Below, one piece after another: positions 1 through 11,602 of a stretch of DNA of 64,000 nucleotides. Below the pieces are notes generated by a model. The model worked only from the letters and a program-made list of their open reading frames with translations. It had not been told where the DNA came from and ran no database searches. Position 1 is the first letter of the stretch; every line of letters begins with the position of its first letter. This DNA is from Gamarada debralockiae. Lineage: Eukaryota; Ascomycota; Leotiomycetes; Helotiales; Hyphodiscaceae. Location: contig NXFV01001996.1 of assembly GCA_002803225.1 (NCBI GenBank), positions 56,458 through 120,457 of the forward strand, in the 5' to 3' direction. The position numbers and the translations under genes are program-made.

Positions 1-825
1 CTACAACGTTGATATGGTCTTCGCCGGCTCTCAGCTCGAGTCCACTCTTTCTGTCGTCAACAGCATCATCCCTAACCAGCCTGGAGAGCTTGCACTGATT
101 GTGCTATTCAACCACGGGACCCCATCTGTTTGTCCTCTCATTCCTCTTTTCGCCTCAAGACTGACATTTCCCAGCCTATCATTAAAGTCAACCTCGTGTG
201 GGCCGGACCCCGCTCCACCGGTCTCAAATACAGTAAGATGTTCAACGCCACCGGCCCTCAATCCCTCACGGAATCAATCATCACCTTCGCCGACCTCCCC
301 GCTAAATCCGCCGGAGGGGCCTTTACCCTCTCCTGCGGCAAGGGTCTCCGCAAAAACAACTATTCCGTCAACATGAAGAACTTCAACTTGACAACCATGC
401 GTTTCGCTTTCGATCAATACTCCAACTTCTTGGCTGCCAATCCCAATGCCAACCAGTCCGCATGGCTCATTGAAGTCTTCGGCCAGGAAGGCGAGAACGC
501 TATTCCTGCTTCCTCCTCCGCATACCCCAACAGAGGATTCGATAATATCCGTCCCATCATCGGAGCCACTTATTCAGATGACTCCGTCGCTGCAGCTGCC
601 GACAAGTATCTCCAGACGGTCAGGAATGCTTGTGCAGCTACGAGCGGATACGGAGATTTACGTGTCTACCAAAACTACGCTCATGGTGACGAGCCATTGG
701 AGGCTATGTATGGATATGAGGCAGGCAGACTTCAGAAGCTGCAATGCTTGAAGGCGAAATATGACCCAAATGATGTATTTAAGGGGTACCATGATGTGCC
801 CATGCCGGCGAAGGGGATGTGTTAA
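1..825 (+). CDS. FAD-linked oxidase with BBE-type C-terminus, 5' truncated by the window
   Basis: This is the C-terminal part of a flavin-dependent oxidoreductase of the berberine-bridge/6-hydroxynicotine oxidase type. Members carry covalently or tightly bound FAD and oxidise small alcohols, sugars or alkaloid-like substrates; many are secreted or sit in secondary-metabolite clusters. I read two exons, up to 127 and 175-825. The intron at 128-174 is phase 0, with a CTGAC branch site just before its CAG, and it joins the two frames exactly. The end holds the typical BBE segment: YQNYAHGDEP, then RLQKLQCLKAKYDPNDVF, where the C-terminal strand normally packs on the FAD. The PCMH FAD-binding half lies outside the window, so start, signal peptide and flavin-attachment residues cannot be judged. 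The substrate is unknown. Confidence 0.85.
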
Positions 826-2041
826 GGGAGGCGAAGACTACATCATAGTTGACATACAAGCATTCTCTCTCGTATTCCTTGAAGCAATCACTATTCTCGG
901 CCCATCCAAGACCCATACTCCATCCTCGTACCACCATTCAATTCCTCAAGCGAGGTTCCTCCTTTTCTTCTGGAATGAACCCCATTTTCGCTTCTTCTCT
1001 GCTTTCTTAATCTCGCCTCGGATCCATATCCCGGCCAACTCGCAGTTGGCTCCACTTTTCGTCGGATTGTCCTCCACTGCGCGTAATTCTCGATCTTGGG
1101 AAATCAATGCCAAAGAGGGTGGTATCTGAGTATGACGAGGCGAAATTTTGTGTCCTGTGAGCAGGCAAAGTTGCTCCGACCCTTGCGACTACACAGGACG
1201 TTGAATTGAGGCGGTGCAAATGAGGTGCTGCGGTCTACCAGAAAAGATGGTGGTGAGACCCAAAAGCCGATTCTTCGTATCTAATTGTTGCTGTGGGATA
1301 CCTGTACGCAACAAGCAGAAAGGTCGAAAAGCTTTGAGTTGTTCCACTCTTGGAAATCACATGAAAAGGAAGCATGGTTCACATTTCGTTCTTTCGAAAA
1401 TGGTCATAGAAGGCCAACGTTTACACCCTCCAACGCCCTATCGCATAACATCACGCCTCGACGCATTCATCCCGCGCTCGTTTTCCCAGCCCCGCCCGTC
1501 AGCTCAGTAGTCCACAATAAGACTTCCAGGAGGAGAGACATCACCATTGTCATCGTCGTCGAATCTGTAAACACCGTCATCTTCTTCATCATCGCCGCCG
1601 CCTCGGAGTCGAAGCTGACTCTCCTGTGGAACTTGGCGCAGGTACTGGGACTGCTCCCTCAGGTCAAGGTTTGTGCATAACATTGCTGACATTTTGTGCT
1701 TGATAATTTTTTTGTTCTTGTAAGGATTCGAACCTTTGATGATGTCGGTATGTTTATTGGCTTACAAATGTTGGAAGAAGAAAGCCGGCGAGAATTTATA
1801 CTTGGTGGGGACGGATTTCGTTGAAATAGGCTACGACTGTGCTCATGAGTGAGACCCCGATTGCTGGGAATACAAAATCTTGTAGAATAACCTAACTCAC
1901 ACCCTTTGAGTATAACATTCTGTGTGATTCATTAGGAACCCTTCTGCGATAATCTGATAGGCGAATCGCCGAATCATGAAGCTTCAGATAGGGGCTCGCT
2001 TAAGCCGCCATGTTCGTACCCTCGCACTTCCCTTCCAACTC
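826..2041. other. intergenic, one weak acidic ORF only
   Basis: No gene is convincing here. The open frames are short and lack family features. The one ORF of unusual composition, minus strand 1504-1692, is listed separately. Confidence 0.5.
1504..1692 (-). CDS. possible 62-aa acidic hypothetical protein
   Basis: A complete ATG-to-stop frame of 62 codons. Its C-terminal half is strongly acidic (a GGGDDEEDDG stretch followed by an Asp-rich run). I recognise no family. The biased composition and a genuine ATG are the only arguments for coding. It could equally be the last exon of a longer minus-strand gene or a chance frame. Confidence 0.2.
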   Translation of the reverse strand: MSAMLCTNLDLREQSQYLRQVPQESQLRLRGGGDDEEDDGVYRFDDDDNGDVSPPGSLIVDY

Positions 2042-2490
2042 TTAGGCGTCATCCTTTTCTTCATCCGGCGGTTCCAAGGGAAACGGGTCCCCGACTTGAA
2101 GCTTACTATCGAAGCACAGTCTACCATTCACCCACAACCTACATCGGAATGTATCAGAAAGAATGCGCAATATATCCTTCGTCCCAGTCAATGTTCTACT
2201 TGGGAAGAATGTGCTAGTCGCAGCCTGATGTAGCATTTGACCCACTTCCGTTGAGCTCCAGCATCCTTTTTCCCCCATTGCAAATCGAACACTATTTTTC
2301 TCTCAATCGCCGCCAGACCCTCCGACTTAGACATTTCATCAAGAAGGAAGGGAAGCTGCCTCATACGGCATAAGCCATATGCTTCTCTAAGGTTCTGACC
2401 GCGAACAAGATTTTCGAGATTTTTGAGGCATGCCATAGGTGATATTGAGAGATTCTTTAAAGAGCTTTTACACGCTAAGTCTTCCGTCAT
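2042..2490 (-). CDS. small hypothetical protein with a tail shared with the gene at 42255-43013
   Basis: Two exons on the minus strand, 2490-2246 and 2195-2042, joined by a 50-nt intron (2196-2245) with GTGGGT donor, a CTGCGAC branch-like site and TAG acceptor, giving about 132 aa. The C-terminal 30 residues (LWVNGRLCF, then VG, then LEPPDEE) match the C-terminus of the protein at 42255-43013 (LYVDGSLCF, VG, LNPRDGE) at about 12 of 30 positions, and a WGK motif precedes both. The N-terminal F-box-like region of the longer protein is not visible. This is therefore either a short member of that family or a 5'-truncated relic. The function is unknown. The first exon could begin further upstream. 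Confidence 0.45.
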
Positions 2491-2778
2491 TAGGAATGCC
2501 GCTCTCAGTTTATCTGATTAGTTGATTTCAGAGATGTCAATATCCAAATGAACGCACTCGATTCTTCAGATAGTTTCTTGACAAGGTCCTACCTTGCAAG
2601 ATGGCGCTAGTGTCTTTCCTGGTTAGTGCCGTGGAGAATTGAGAGAAACCCATGTCGTGACACCAGCACAAGTGAGCGTTGATGCCTGTCAAGTTATAAT
2701 CGCGTCAGAATTGGATCAGGTTGGATGCAATGAGGCTAGGATCGATCTCCTCCCAAGACAGACACTGGGGCAGATGCA

Positions 2779-3170
2779 CTAGATGTCTCGCTTCAAACCG
2801 GCACATTCACGCAAGACACCAGGCGCGGTCCCACCGAGGGTCAGAGGAGAGTTGTTCTCGTACCCTGTAATATTGTTAAGATCGAAGATTGGCGCAACAT
2901 GGTCTCCGGTCCCAAAGTCCTTAACCGCTGGGCCAATGGCAACGACCTCGGCCGCGCAGTCTGAGGCTACGATACCTTGTTCCTCGGACTCTGCCGGGTA
3001 TCTGCCGTAGAACATGCTCAGTCGCGGAAGTACAGCGAGATAGCGTGTACCTTGATCAAGACATCGTTCGGGCTAAGTTCCTTCAGGAGCGTCTCTGCAG
3101 ACAGCTCGATGGTGAACGGGGTGTGACCTGTAGTGCGCCGAAAGGCCGAATACACCTCGGGAACTGCCAT
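2779..3170 (-). pseudogene. medium-chain (zinc-type) alcohol dehydrogenase, N-terminal relic
   Basis: Reading from ATG 3170 on the minus strand gives the start of an MDR-superfamily oxidoreductase, with the usual GroES-like N-terminal fold: LIKVHAISLYFRD, then GRYPAESEEQGIVASDCAAE, VVAIGPAVKDFGTGDHVAPI and LGGTAPGVLREC. The family reads straight through RD-VAM, but here TGA follows RD and the frame shifts by one base at about 3018. No GT-AG intron can bridge it. The copy ends at 2779 just after VLREC, so the Rossmann NADP-binding half is missing. It has a frameshift and a 3' truncation and is almost certainly dead. It lies beside a broken SDR on the same strand, suggesting remnants of a metabolic gene pair. 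Confidence 0.75.
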
Positions 3171-3259
3171 GATTGATGAATGGGCTTCTGGTTTCCGATA
3201 CTTTGAAGAGTGTTGGTGGTTGTGTCCTTTCATTCGTTGATTTCTAAGGAGCAACTAGT

Positions 3260-3904
3260 CTACCTCATATATAGTCTCTGAATAGCGGGATATTCGGAAT
3301 CTTCGGAACTGAAAATGACGTAATATATCACTAAGAGGTATGCTATCTCTTTCTCTTGAATAAGGTCATTTGCCAAGCTGGCAATTGCACACCTTGTAGG
3401 TGTGGGAGTTCTTAAAACTATGTATTTATGAAGTAGAAGTAATCCAATCACTGGTTTGGTAGATTTAACGGTTATAATCTCCATTGACGCTTTTCCTACT
3501 AGATTGACAATACGCACGTCGCCACTTGGTAGCTTTGCTGTCTTCTCCAGAACAGGCATAATGTGTACCATGTACCAAACAGTGATTCAATAACCGTCCT
3601 TTATAAGCCCGGGAGGCACTACCATGAGTCCAGCATTGTTGAGGAGTATATGCAAACGATCACTCTGTGCAAGGAAGGTCTCAGCAACTTTCTTGATGGA
3701 AGAAATGGACAATAGGTTCTGAAATAGGTCGATCTCGAGAAAAGAGATATTGACTTCCAGAAAAATGGACTCGGATCTATCTACGGCTTCATGTGCTTCA
3801 ATCTTGCTTCGCGCACCCACAAAAATCTGGCGTGTAGCTTTGAAGTATCGATTCTTTTTAAGGCAGCTATTACCACCCGCCTCAGTGACGCAGCAAAGAA
3901 ACAT
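3260..3904 (-). pseudogene. short-chain dehydrogenase/reductase (SDR), broken
   Basis: Minus-strand reading from 3904 resembles fungal SDR proteins. It has a degraded glycine-rich nucleotide loop (EAGGNSCLKK in place of TGGNSGLG), an FVGARS strand, IKKVAETFLAQSDRLHILLN followed by NAG (the NNAG motif), PPGLIKDGY, then MPVLEKTAKLPSGDVRIVNL. A TGA stop lies in frame directly after KDGY at 3587-3589. The segment expected to follow (FGTNHMGHxxLTxLL in relatives) is shortened to a few residues, so there is a stop plus an internal deletion within one frame. The catalytic YxxxK region is not recognisable downstream. No functional enzyme can be made from it. Confidence 0.75.
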
Positions 3905-4387
3905 TTGGAAATTGAATAATTAAGACACGAAGATTCACTTAAATTTTTCAATGTGTACCATGAACTCGCGTAAGACTGGCGCTCAGCCAGGTAAGCATTG
4001 GAGCGGGCGGTTCGCAGATGGAGTTCACGTTGGTTTTGCGCCTTCGCTATGGAAACGAAGTTGGGGGAAGGCGTTACTTCGTTATTTCTGGAGCCCCCAC
4101 GCAGGGGAGGGTTCGGACTTTCTTAGCGTCCGAATATGCGTGAAGCCCCACCCCTGTCTCTACCGGGTTGGGGATGTAACAGGTGAACCACCAGACCTTA
4201 ATCCTGACGAGCATGGACACTAGACAAATGCCTCTGTTGTGTCTCTGTCGTCGACATGAGTATTAATATGCCCTAGCATCCGGCTCCCAGCCGAAATTCG
4301 CTGATTTCGTACGCTGACGCCAAACCTGTCTCTCGAAAGAAACCATTGCGGTATCTGCCTCAAAACGACCTTTCGGAGTTTAAAAAC
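3905..4387. other. intergenic upstream of SPT3
   Basis: A 90-codon open frame at 3951-4223 shows no family features. The stretch presumably holds the SPT3 promoter. I see no definite element. Confidence 0.4.
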
Positions 4388-5529
4388 ATGGATAGCCATG
4401 GGCCTAAGTTCAAGCAGGAGATTCAGCAGGTGAGCCACTGTAATACGTGTTTCCACATTGGCTCGGAGTTCTTACGCTAGGTTTCTTGCATATAGATGAT
4501 GTATGTGGCAGGCGAAACCCAGGACGTGTCTTTCGAAACCATATCTCTCGTTGAAGATATAATCAGGGACCAGGTGGTATTGATGGTCAGCACTTTTCCC
4601 CCGTGTATTTATGATGATTGCAGGGCTTCGGAGACTGATATACAACCTACTCCTAGCTAACCACTGCGAACGACCTCGCTGCTAGACGCGGATCTCGTCT
4701 TATTTCCAACAACGACCTAGTCTTCCAGTTCCGTCACGATGCCGCCAGAGTAGCACGGCTGCAAACTTTCCTCGCTTGGAAGAGTCTTCGGAAGACTATC
4801 AAGAACGCTGACGATGATAAGGGTGGAAGCGCAGAGTTACCCGTGACCGAAGAACCTATTCTTGACAAGATAACTGCATACACAACCGAAGAAGCGTCAG
4901 CAAAAACGACGAAAGCCCCAGTTGTGCCTTTGCCATGGGATGTCACGTCGTTTTATGTGGAAAGCGTTCCTGATAACAACGAAGACGAAGCGCCGGAGTT
5001 GAATGAGGCTGCACTTGAAAGACTGCGCAGGGCTGATGAGAAGACAAGAGACATGACCGTAGAAGAGTACGCTACTTGGTCCGAATATCGCCACGCGTCT
5101 TTCACCTGGCGCAAGGTGAAGCGATTCCGTGAGTGGTCAGGCTTGGGGGTTATCGCTGACCACAAACCGAACGACGATGTCCTCGATATCCTTGGCTTTC
5201 TGACTTGCGAAATGGTGCAGACACTCACGGAGGTAGCGCTTGCGATCCAGGAATGGGAGCAAAAATGCAACGAGAACGGAGGTGCTCGCACTACTCCAAG
5301 CGCAGCATCTGTGGGACTGTTCACTCCACCCGAGAAATCCAGATGGCCAATTGAGCCCAGACATATCCGGCAAGCCTTTCAAAGGCTTCAAGTCAGACCG
5401 AAGCGAAGTCGTGCGATGCTCAACGGTACGAAGCTGTCACCGAGCGATGGCCTAAGGCTGGTATGTCCTCAAGAGTCCGACCGTACAATCCGGAACTCTG
5501 CCGCGGCTAACGTTATCCCCGAGATCTAG
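4388..5529 (+). CDS. spt3: SPT3, SAGA complex transcription initiation factor
   Basis: Four exons: 4388-4429, 4496-4585, 4657-5460 and 5524-5529, giving 313 aa. Spt3 is the SAGA subunit that contacts TBP and steers it to TATA promoters; it acts in the nucleus. The N-terminus shows the histone-fold half related to TAF13/TFIID-18: KFKQEIQQMMYVAGE, SLVEDIIRDQ, then LAARRGSRLISNNDLVF and RHDAARVARLQTFLAWKSLR. The second half contains YATWSEYRHASFTWRK, FREWSG and LGFLTCEMVQTLTEVAL, followed by IEPRHIRQAFQ near the C-terminus. The last intron (5461-5523, GTATGT donor, GCTAAC branch) is 63 nt and in frame; splicing it makes the protein end in LRLI, while retaining it adds 21 residues before the same stop. 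All splice phases fit. Length agrees with filamentous-fungal Spt3. Confidence 0.92.
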
Positions 5530-8500
5530 TTCCTTTTTGGTTGGAAGTGCTTGCTTTGTGACTTTGGTATAAGCTTCTGACTCAGAGATTAACTGTCTGT
5601 CCTTCTGTGTCTGCAGTCTCTAGATACCTGATGTGTGCAAAAAGCAAAATACCTGGGGGAAAAATATATCCACAAAATACATGTATCCACAAATTAAACA
5701 AATATCTTTAGTCAGCCAGCGACTTGAAAACAAAACTTTTTGGTTGTCTTTTAGACTTAAAACTATGTTTTGATATTTTGTTGTTTTTCCTCATCTCCAA
5801 TTTACTTTGACCCCCTGGGTGCGACGCTGCACACACCCCCTTAATACCTTATGGTAAAGATAAGCAAACTAATTGGAGAATTACATTTGTGTTAAAAAAG
5901 AAGTAATTATAAAATTTAATAATATATATTAAAATAAGTAAAATTTTATACGAAATTATTTTATATTATTTATATAATTGTTGCATAGACCTGGGTTAAA
6001 GAACTTGCGGTCTGAGCTAGAACGAAGAAGCAGAGACATAGGTTTGTTCGTAGTCTACATCAAGCTAGTCATAGTGAGTCGGAAACTAATCTTATAAATT
6101 GAACAGAGGTCGCAACAGTCTATGAACGCCGGCCTAGGACAAATATTCAGCTAGTAGGATATTAATCATTGACGGGAAGATTTATTATTAAATAATCCTT
6201 TGCTAATCACTGAACCATGACTCTGTTGTTGCCCACCACTTCATTAAGCTAGCCCTTTCGAAAGGTTTATACCTAGGTAGCAAGAGGAGTGGCCCTTGTA
6301 GAGTACTAAACTTCCTAAAATAAATGGGAGATATAGGTACTACAGAACTATTATCTGCTGTGAGAGTAATGAAACCTAAGCCTAGACAATAGGGATTTCA
6401 AGCGATAGGGGGAGTGTTAGGAATATTACCTAAAATATTAGTATTTTTACTATTGATTTGACCTGACTGATCTTTATGATATCTGAGGGCTCTATAGACT
6501 CGGCCGGAAGGTACATATATAAGAGCTGTGCAGGGCTCTATACATACAGGCTCTACCACAGGTAGAACTGAAGCAAGAATTAAGTCAAATTCATCTGAAG
6601 AATCACTTCACCGAAGTACTTTCACTAGCGTCTACGTGACCCTGCAGTACCCTACCAAGCCTATAAATCCACACCGTCAAACGACTCGAACTTAAGAGAA
6701 CTCTTGTTATGTCTCTTTTCTCGCTCCATTTAAATTATGCGCCAGGATTGCTTCGATTTTGCTACCACCATTGAACAAAGAGAAGGCTTTGACGGAATAG
6801 AGGTCCATAAATAGGGTCTCTACTCTCTACTGTAGTAGCAATGGTTTAATCACGTGGAATGTGCCAAATGACCCCATTTTTGGCGAGAGGAACTTTGGCT
6901 AGATAAAGTTCTGTTCATTAATAGTGATACATTCAGGGTATGACGCCACTGCTGTGGAAGAAACGTAAGAAAGACTGACTTTATCCGAATTACCTATGCT
7001 AACTGAAAAGACTGTTGAATACTAGTTTGTACCCCCCGCCCTATTGTCTTCAACCATTGTCTTACTGCCAACACATCAACAAGGCGGGGTGCAATCCAAA
7101 GGTTCCAAGATCCTCCACCTTGACCAAGTCAACGACACCCAGGAGACGAATATTCCATAGTCTGGAGATGGGAAGTAATAACGGAAATGATAGTGATCAG
7201 TGAGGGGATACGTAGAACTGTTGCAGACGTTGCTCGAGTAAGTTTTAACGAGGAGATCGGTTAGTTACGAGCCAAAGAGAGGTTGGAAGTGGGGCAAGAA
7301 ATAACTCATGAGAGTCTAGAACGGACGCCTGAGACATACAAAGCTGCTCGGGGCTTCAAGAAAGTATACTTTACCCAAAGCCTTAACTGGCCTAATAATG
7401 CTAACTGACCACTAAAGGATTTTGACCTTAAAACCATTGAGACTCTCGGAGTTATCACAGGTCAGAGTAATGGAAAGGGAAATATCAAAAGGATGGGCCT
7501 ATAGTGTATCACGATGTATTCCCCAACATACCAAAGCATCCCTCGCGGATACAGCGTCGTTGGTATCCTGGCATTAGGCATACTTCATTTGCCTGAAATC
7601 AGTGAGAATGGAAAGAAAGAGATCAGTAGTGGAACAGTGGCGTATTTTCGCGGTTCTGACTGGGTTGTGTATCGTTCATGTGGAGGTCAAGGTATGCTGT
7701 TTTACATTAGCATTTGATCTGCAAGTAACCTTGTGTACCGAATGTCAATGGCATCAACTGTAGACGGTTCTGTACGTATTTTGTGTCAGACCATGATCCC
7801 TAGGTGTGTAGAAGTCCCATTCTGAAGCTGCCCCATACCATGCGACCCGTTGCTGCTATCCTTCTGAGCCAGCAACACGTTTCCGGTCCCTACGCCGAGA
7901 AATTGCGGAACCATTCTCGTCGCACTCAAATTGGCCATCATGGTTGGATTCATCATGAGCATCCCTTCCTGACTAGCCTCCGAGTCTAGTGTGGGCGGAA
8001 GGCAACATGCCTTACCCAACTGCTCAACATGCTTGCATCAATCATCAGAAGTAGAAAGAAAAGGGTAGATCATAAGAATCACAAACTCAGTCGCGATGTA
8101 AATAACTGACTGTTCAGTTTGAATCAAAATCAAGACCCTAAAATGGTTCCCAGCCAAGGAGTGAGAGCTGGCCGTGTCACATCAACCAGGGAGTTATTTA
8201 TTCAAAGAAGACCTGGAGGATAAGCGCTCATGAGATTCTTTTGGTCACTTGAGATGAGATATGTAACCGTCTATCTCAAAGCTGTAAAGGCGAATGAAAC
8301 CTGCAACTTCGTTCCACTCAGCCTCTTCTGCGACGTGAAATAAGTCCCACTTTCCCTTCAAATATTCAAGCCCTCAATCGATGCATTTACCGTGAGTAAA
8401 AAACGGACGGCCTGGTTTCGGCAACTCCTGCGATATGCAACAAAAGCATATCAGAGAAATTTGGTCTTGAGTGTATTCACTCACTCGCTGTGAGTCGTCC

Positions 8501-9134
8501 AGCAACCCCCCTACATCACACCAAGTACCGACGTACAGCAAAAGTTGAACAATTCTCAAATCAATGACTCTATGAAATGCAATTCTGATGTCACACCCAA
8601 GTGTCGACATGCAACCAACTGTCAATTCTTCAAACTAGAAGAATGAATGAATAAATGGCTGCCAGGTGACTCAAAGGTTGATGTATATCGACATCACTGG
8701 AGAGTGTAGATGTGCAACAAAAAAATCCCCCACATGGCCTCAAAAAGGGGAATAATACCGGATATCAGAGCAAAATCCCCCACCCTCCCAAAAAAGGTGT
8801 ACAACCAGCTTGCATTTGTCCCGAGGGTGCAACATGAGGGGAAGGGCAAGAAAGGGGCAGCAGCATGAGAGCGCTACAGAGAAAAATACCGACAGAAGGA
8901 AAAGGTACTGGCCAAACAAGACGAATATCTCAGCTGTCCACAACTATTTCAGCAATTACACACTCACACTTTAGAACATTCAATATTCGTGCGCCCAGTT
9001 CAAATTTACAATCACTCATTCAAACTGAATGATTCATCTCTTGTATTCTGTCTGTATCTGTACCATGAATATCCGAACGCCAATCGTTCAACCGCGCTGA
9101 GCAATGCAATGCAGGCAAATCAAACAAGCGGATA
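5530..9134. other. long gene-poor, AT-rich interval
   Basis: No gene is supported. 5640-6000 is very AT-rich (runs such as those at 5900-5970), as expected for decayed repeat DNA. 6417 onward looks like an LTR (separate entry). Short open frames at 7514-7717, 7786-8019 (minus) and 8374-8625 (minus) have real start codons in some cases but no recognisable domain. Confidence 0.5.
6417..6680 (+). mobile_element. possible solo or 3' LTR of a Copia-type retrotransposon
   Basis: A polypurine stretch (GATAGGGGGAG) ends directly before TGTTAGGAATATT, the usual arrangement of a Copia PPT followed by the 5' end of the 3' LTR. A TATATAAG box lies about 100 nt inside. The right end is not sharp; I place it near a CCACACC/ACA at about 6680. 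No second LTR and no readable reverse transcriptase or integrase was found upstream. Confidence 0.35.
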
Positions 9135-11602
9135 TCATGCAGCTCTTCTAGCTGTCGTGCTCATTAGAGTGATTTTCTTCGCTTTCTTCTTCTTCCCACC
9201 CCCGCTCGGCTTGACAGTCTCACTACTGCCCTCGCCGTTTAAGGACATGGCTTGGACCTGGGCAATGGCTTCGTTTTCAGCCAGTAGTTCCTGTTCCCAC
9301 GAGACTAACCAACCATCATCATGATGCTCCGACTCTGCTGTGGGATGGAGGTCCGGAGAAGCAGGCGCCACGAGCGTGGTGCCCCACACCGTTCTTGGGG
9401 CCGACGGACTCGTAGATGGCGAGGCTAGGGAAGCGAAGGAAGAGCCTTGGCGTGTTGGCCACGGCGGTGAGGCGTTTGCCGCATCGATCGAAGAAGGGGC
9501 CAATGGATGAAAATCGTCGCCCGAAAAGCTCTCCTGCGTAATGCTGGGTCGTTTCCTCCTCGCTTGCGCCCAACGAGCATCGTCTTCCGCCTTCTCAGCT
9601 CGTTGTCTATCCTTCTCCTCTCTGATATCCTTGTCTCTATTACGTTTTCGTCTCTTCTCGATCTCATCTTTGAATTGGGCTAGGATTTCGGGTCCTACGA
9701 CATCCGTCCAGTTGCATTCCAAGAACCCAACCTCGCAACCATATGGTAGGTGAGCTAGATATTTCGTCCGTTTCCGTAGATCGCCGTCCATTATGTGGCC
9801 TGTAGATACGCGTTCTACGCGAGGAAGTAGCGTTGATGGGAAGGAGGCAAAGTTGCCAAATGCCGACTTCAGAATCCGAATATCGAGAGGCGCCAGGTAG
9901 TAGTGAAGCAAAGCTTGGTAGAAGAAGTACGGGGCGTCGGGGTGGTGTCCCTCATTGACGTGTTTGGGCCGTGATGGTGCTGGCTGATTTGAATTGTTCA
10001 GTGGATTTGAAGGTCCAGCTTCAGGTAAAGGAGATTCGTTGACTCCATATAAGAGATTGAGGCCTGACTTGGCCGCGTGCTGCATAAAGTACGTCTCCGG
10101 AGCATTCTCGTCGATCGGATTGAACTGGATGGGTTGTCTTTTGGGTTTCTTCTCGGTTGGCTGTTTCGGTTGTGGTGGATCTCCTATGCCTCTGATTCTC
10201 TCCTTCGCCTCATTGACCGCATTCACAGCCTTCCTCGTCCACTCAGGTTCTTCTCCAAACATCAATTCATCCTCGTTCTCCTGCCTCCGAAGTTCTTCGA
10301 TCTCTGTATTGTACTGCTCGATCATATATTCTTCGCTGCCCTTCATTATCCGTGCGTAATCCGTGACCTCCGCAGCAAAATACCATGGAATATCATCCGC
10401 CCTCCCTAACGTGTCTGCACCATCTCGAGGTAAAGCCAGCGTACTGCCCGGTTGTCGCATGACTAGTCTTAGAACGACATCGTCCCCTTCCCGTGGCGGA
10501 GCTCCTTCCTGTTGAGATCTAGGGTTAGCAATCATTCATTCCTTTTGAGTGACTGAGTTTCTGCTCTGGATACGAAAATTTCAATTGCTCATTCTGCTTG
10601 AAGAATTCAGAGCATCGGCTCTGGGAAGTATCCGCTCCTCAAATAACTCACCTGGCCAGTATACCATCTCACAGGGCGAGTTTCCGAGATATAAACCGAA
10701 TCCCAACAAATAGGGCATTTCTTCCATCGTGCTTTCTTCTCCGGAATCGGTGTCGAATCGTCCGTGGAATGCATGTAACGGATCAAGCAGGGTAGGCAAA
10801 ATATATGGCCACATTTTGCCATTCGGGGGGCAACTGGGTGCGAGAGACAAATTGGACATGCGGCTTCCTGTGATACAGCGGAGGCAAGAATCTGTAAGAC
10901 GTCGTTCCAGTCTAGGTGTTGGTCAGAGTTCACCGCTTGTTGCTTGTAGTCCCCATTCGGCTTGACGATAAATCGGTAATTCGCGTGTATATACCTAGAG
11001 ACACGTTAGAATGCAGGCCAATTAGATCATTGAAATTGAATGAACGTTTCAGCGGCCAACGACCCGGATTGATTGAACGATTAGAGTTTCAATCACTCAA
11101 CCGAGGAGAGCGGTCCTGCACCCACCTTGCCTTATCACTAGAATGATGCCCGGAGCCAATCCCATAGATATTCCCACGTCTTGTTCCTCTATGTATGGTA
11201 TTTCGGTAGTCCTGGGGTCGCGGAGGAAGCGTGAAGTTCATCAGGTGGGTAATCGACGTCTGACCTCTTCGACTATTCGCATTTCTCATGGCTACCTAGA
11301 ATTTGTGTGTCAGTTCCAGTCATTCAAACACATTGAAAGATTTGATTGAATCTTACGGATTCCGCCATGGCGTCCTCATCTGCGAGCCTAGGCTTCCTCG
11401 AATTCTTGTGTTGTTTCTTGCGGTTCTGATTGTTCCTGGGAGACGAGTGATTCGAAGCTTGGCTGCTGGAACGCCTCGATGAGCTGGACTCAAAGCCTGG
11501 AGACGTAACCTGGGTATGATGTTGCTGGGCCGGCGCAAAAGAAGGAGCTGTATTGAGTGATTTACCCCCGGTTGTAGACGCGTTTGGCGGAACAGAAGTC
11601 AT
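9135..11602 (-). CDS. mag2: RING-finger protein of the Mag2/RNF10 family
   Basis: Four exons on the minus strand: 11602-11357, 11295-11126, 10994-10652 and 10508-9135, about 710 aa. The order is a Ser/Asn/Lys-rich N-terminus, then THLMNFTLPPRPQDY and YIHANYRFIVKPNGDY, which precede the RING domain in RNF10 proteins. The C3HC4 RING follows (CPICLSHPVAPRMAKCGHIF, CLPCLIRY, then KKCPICWDSV), then a long domain containing DDVVLRLVMRQPGSTLALP, PYFFYQALLHYYLAPLDIR and a basic coiled-coil stretch. The tail is GGGKKKKAKK. Mag2/RNF10 is an E3 ubiquitin ligase that modifies 40S ribosomal proteins on stalled ribosomes. All introns are GT-AG (the 131-nt one has CTAAC near its acceptor) and phases match. 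It is divergent from the Ubp3 gene, which acts in the same 40S ubiquitin pathway in yeast. Confidence 0.88.

Noticed and set aside
1715..1745. tRNA T-arm-like sequence on the minus strand (GGTTCGAATCC)
   Set aside because: The flanking bases do not form the T stem, and no acceptor, D or anticodon arm can be built around it.
5640..6000. Possible mitochondrial or centromeric DNA because of high AT
   Set aside because: Short, single tract flanked by ordinary nuclear genes; more likely decayed intergenic or repeat DNA.
9994..10409. Plus-strand open frames of 110-121 codons opposite the RING gene
   Set aside because: They are antisense shadows of the well-supported Mag2/RNF10 coding exon and have no family features.
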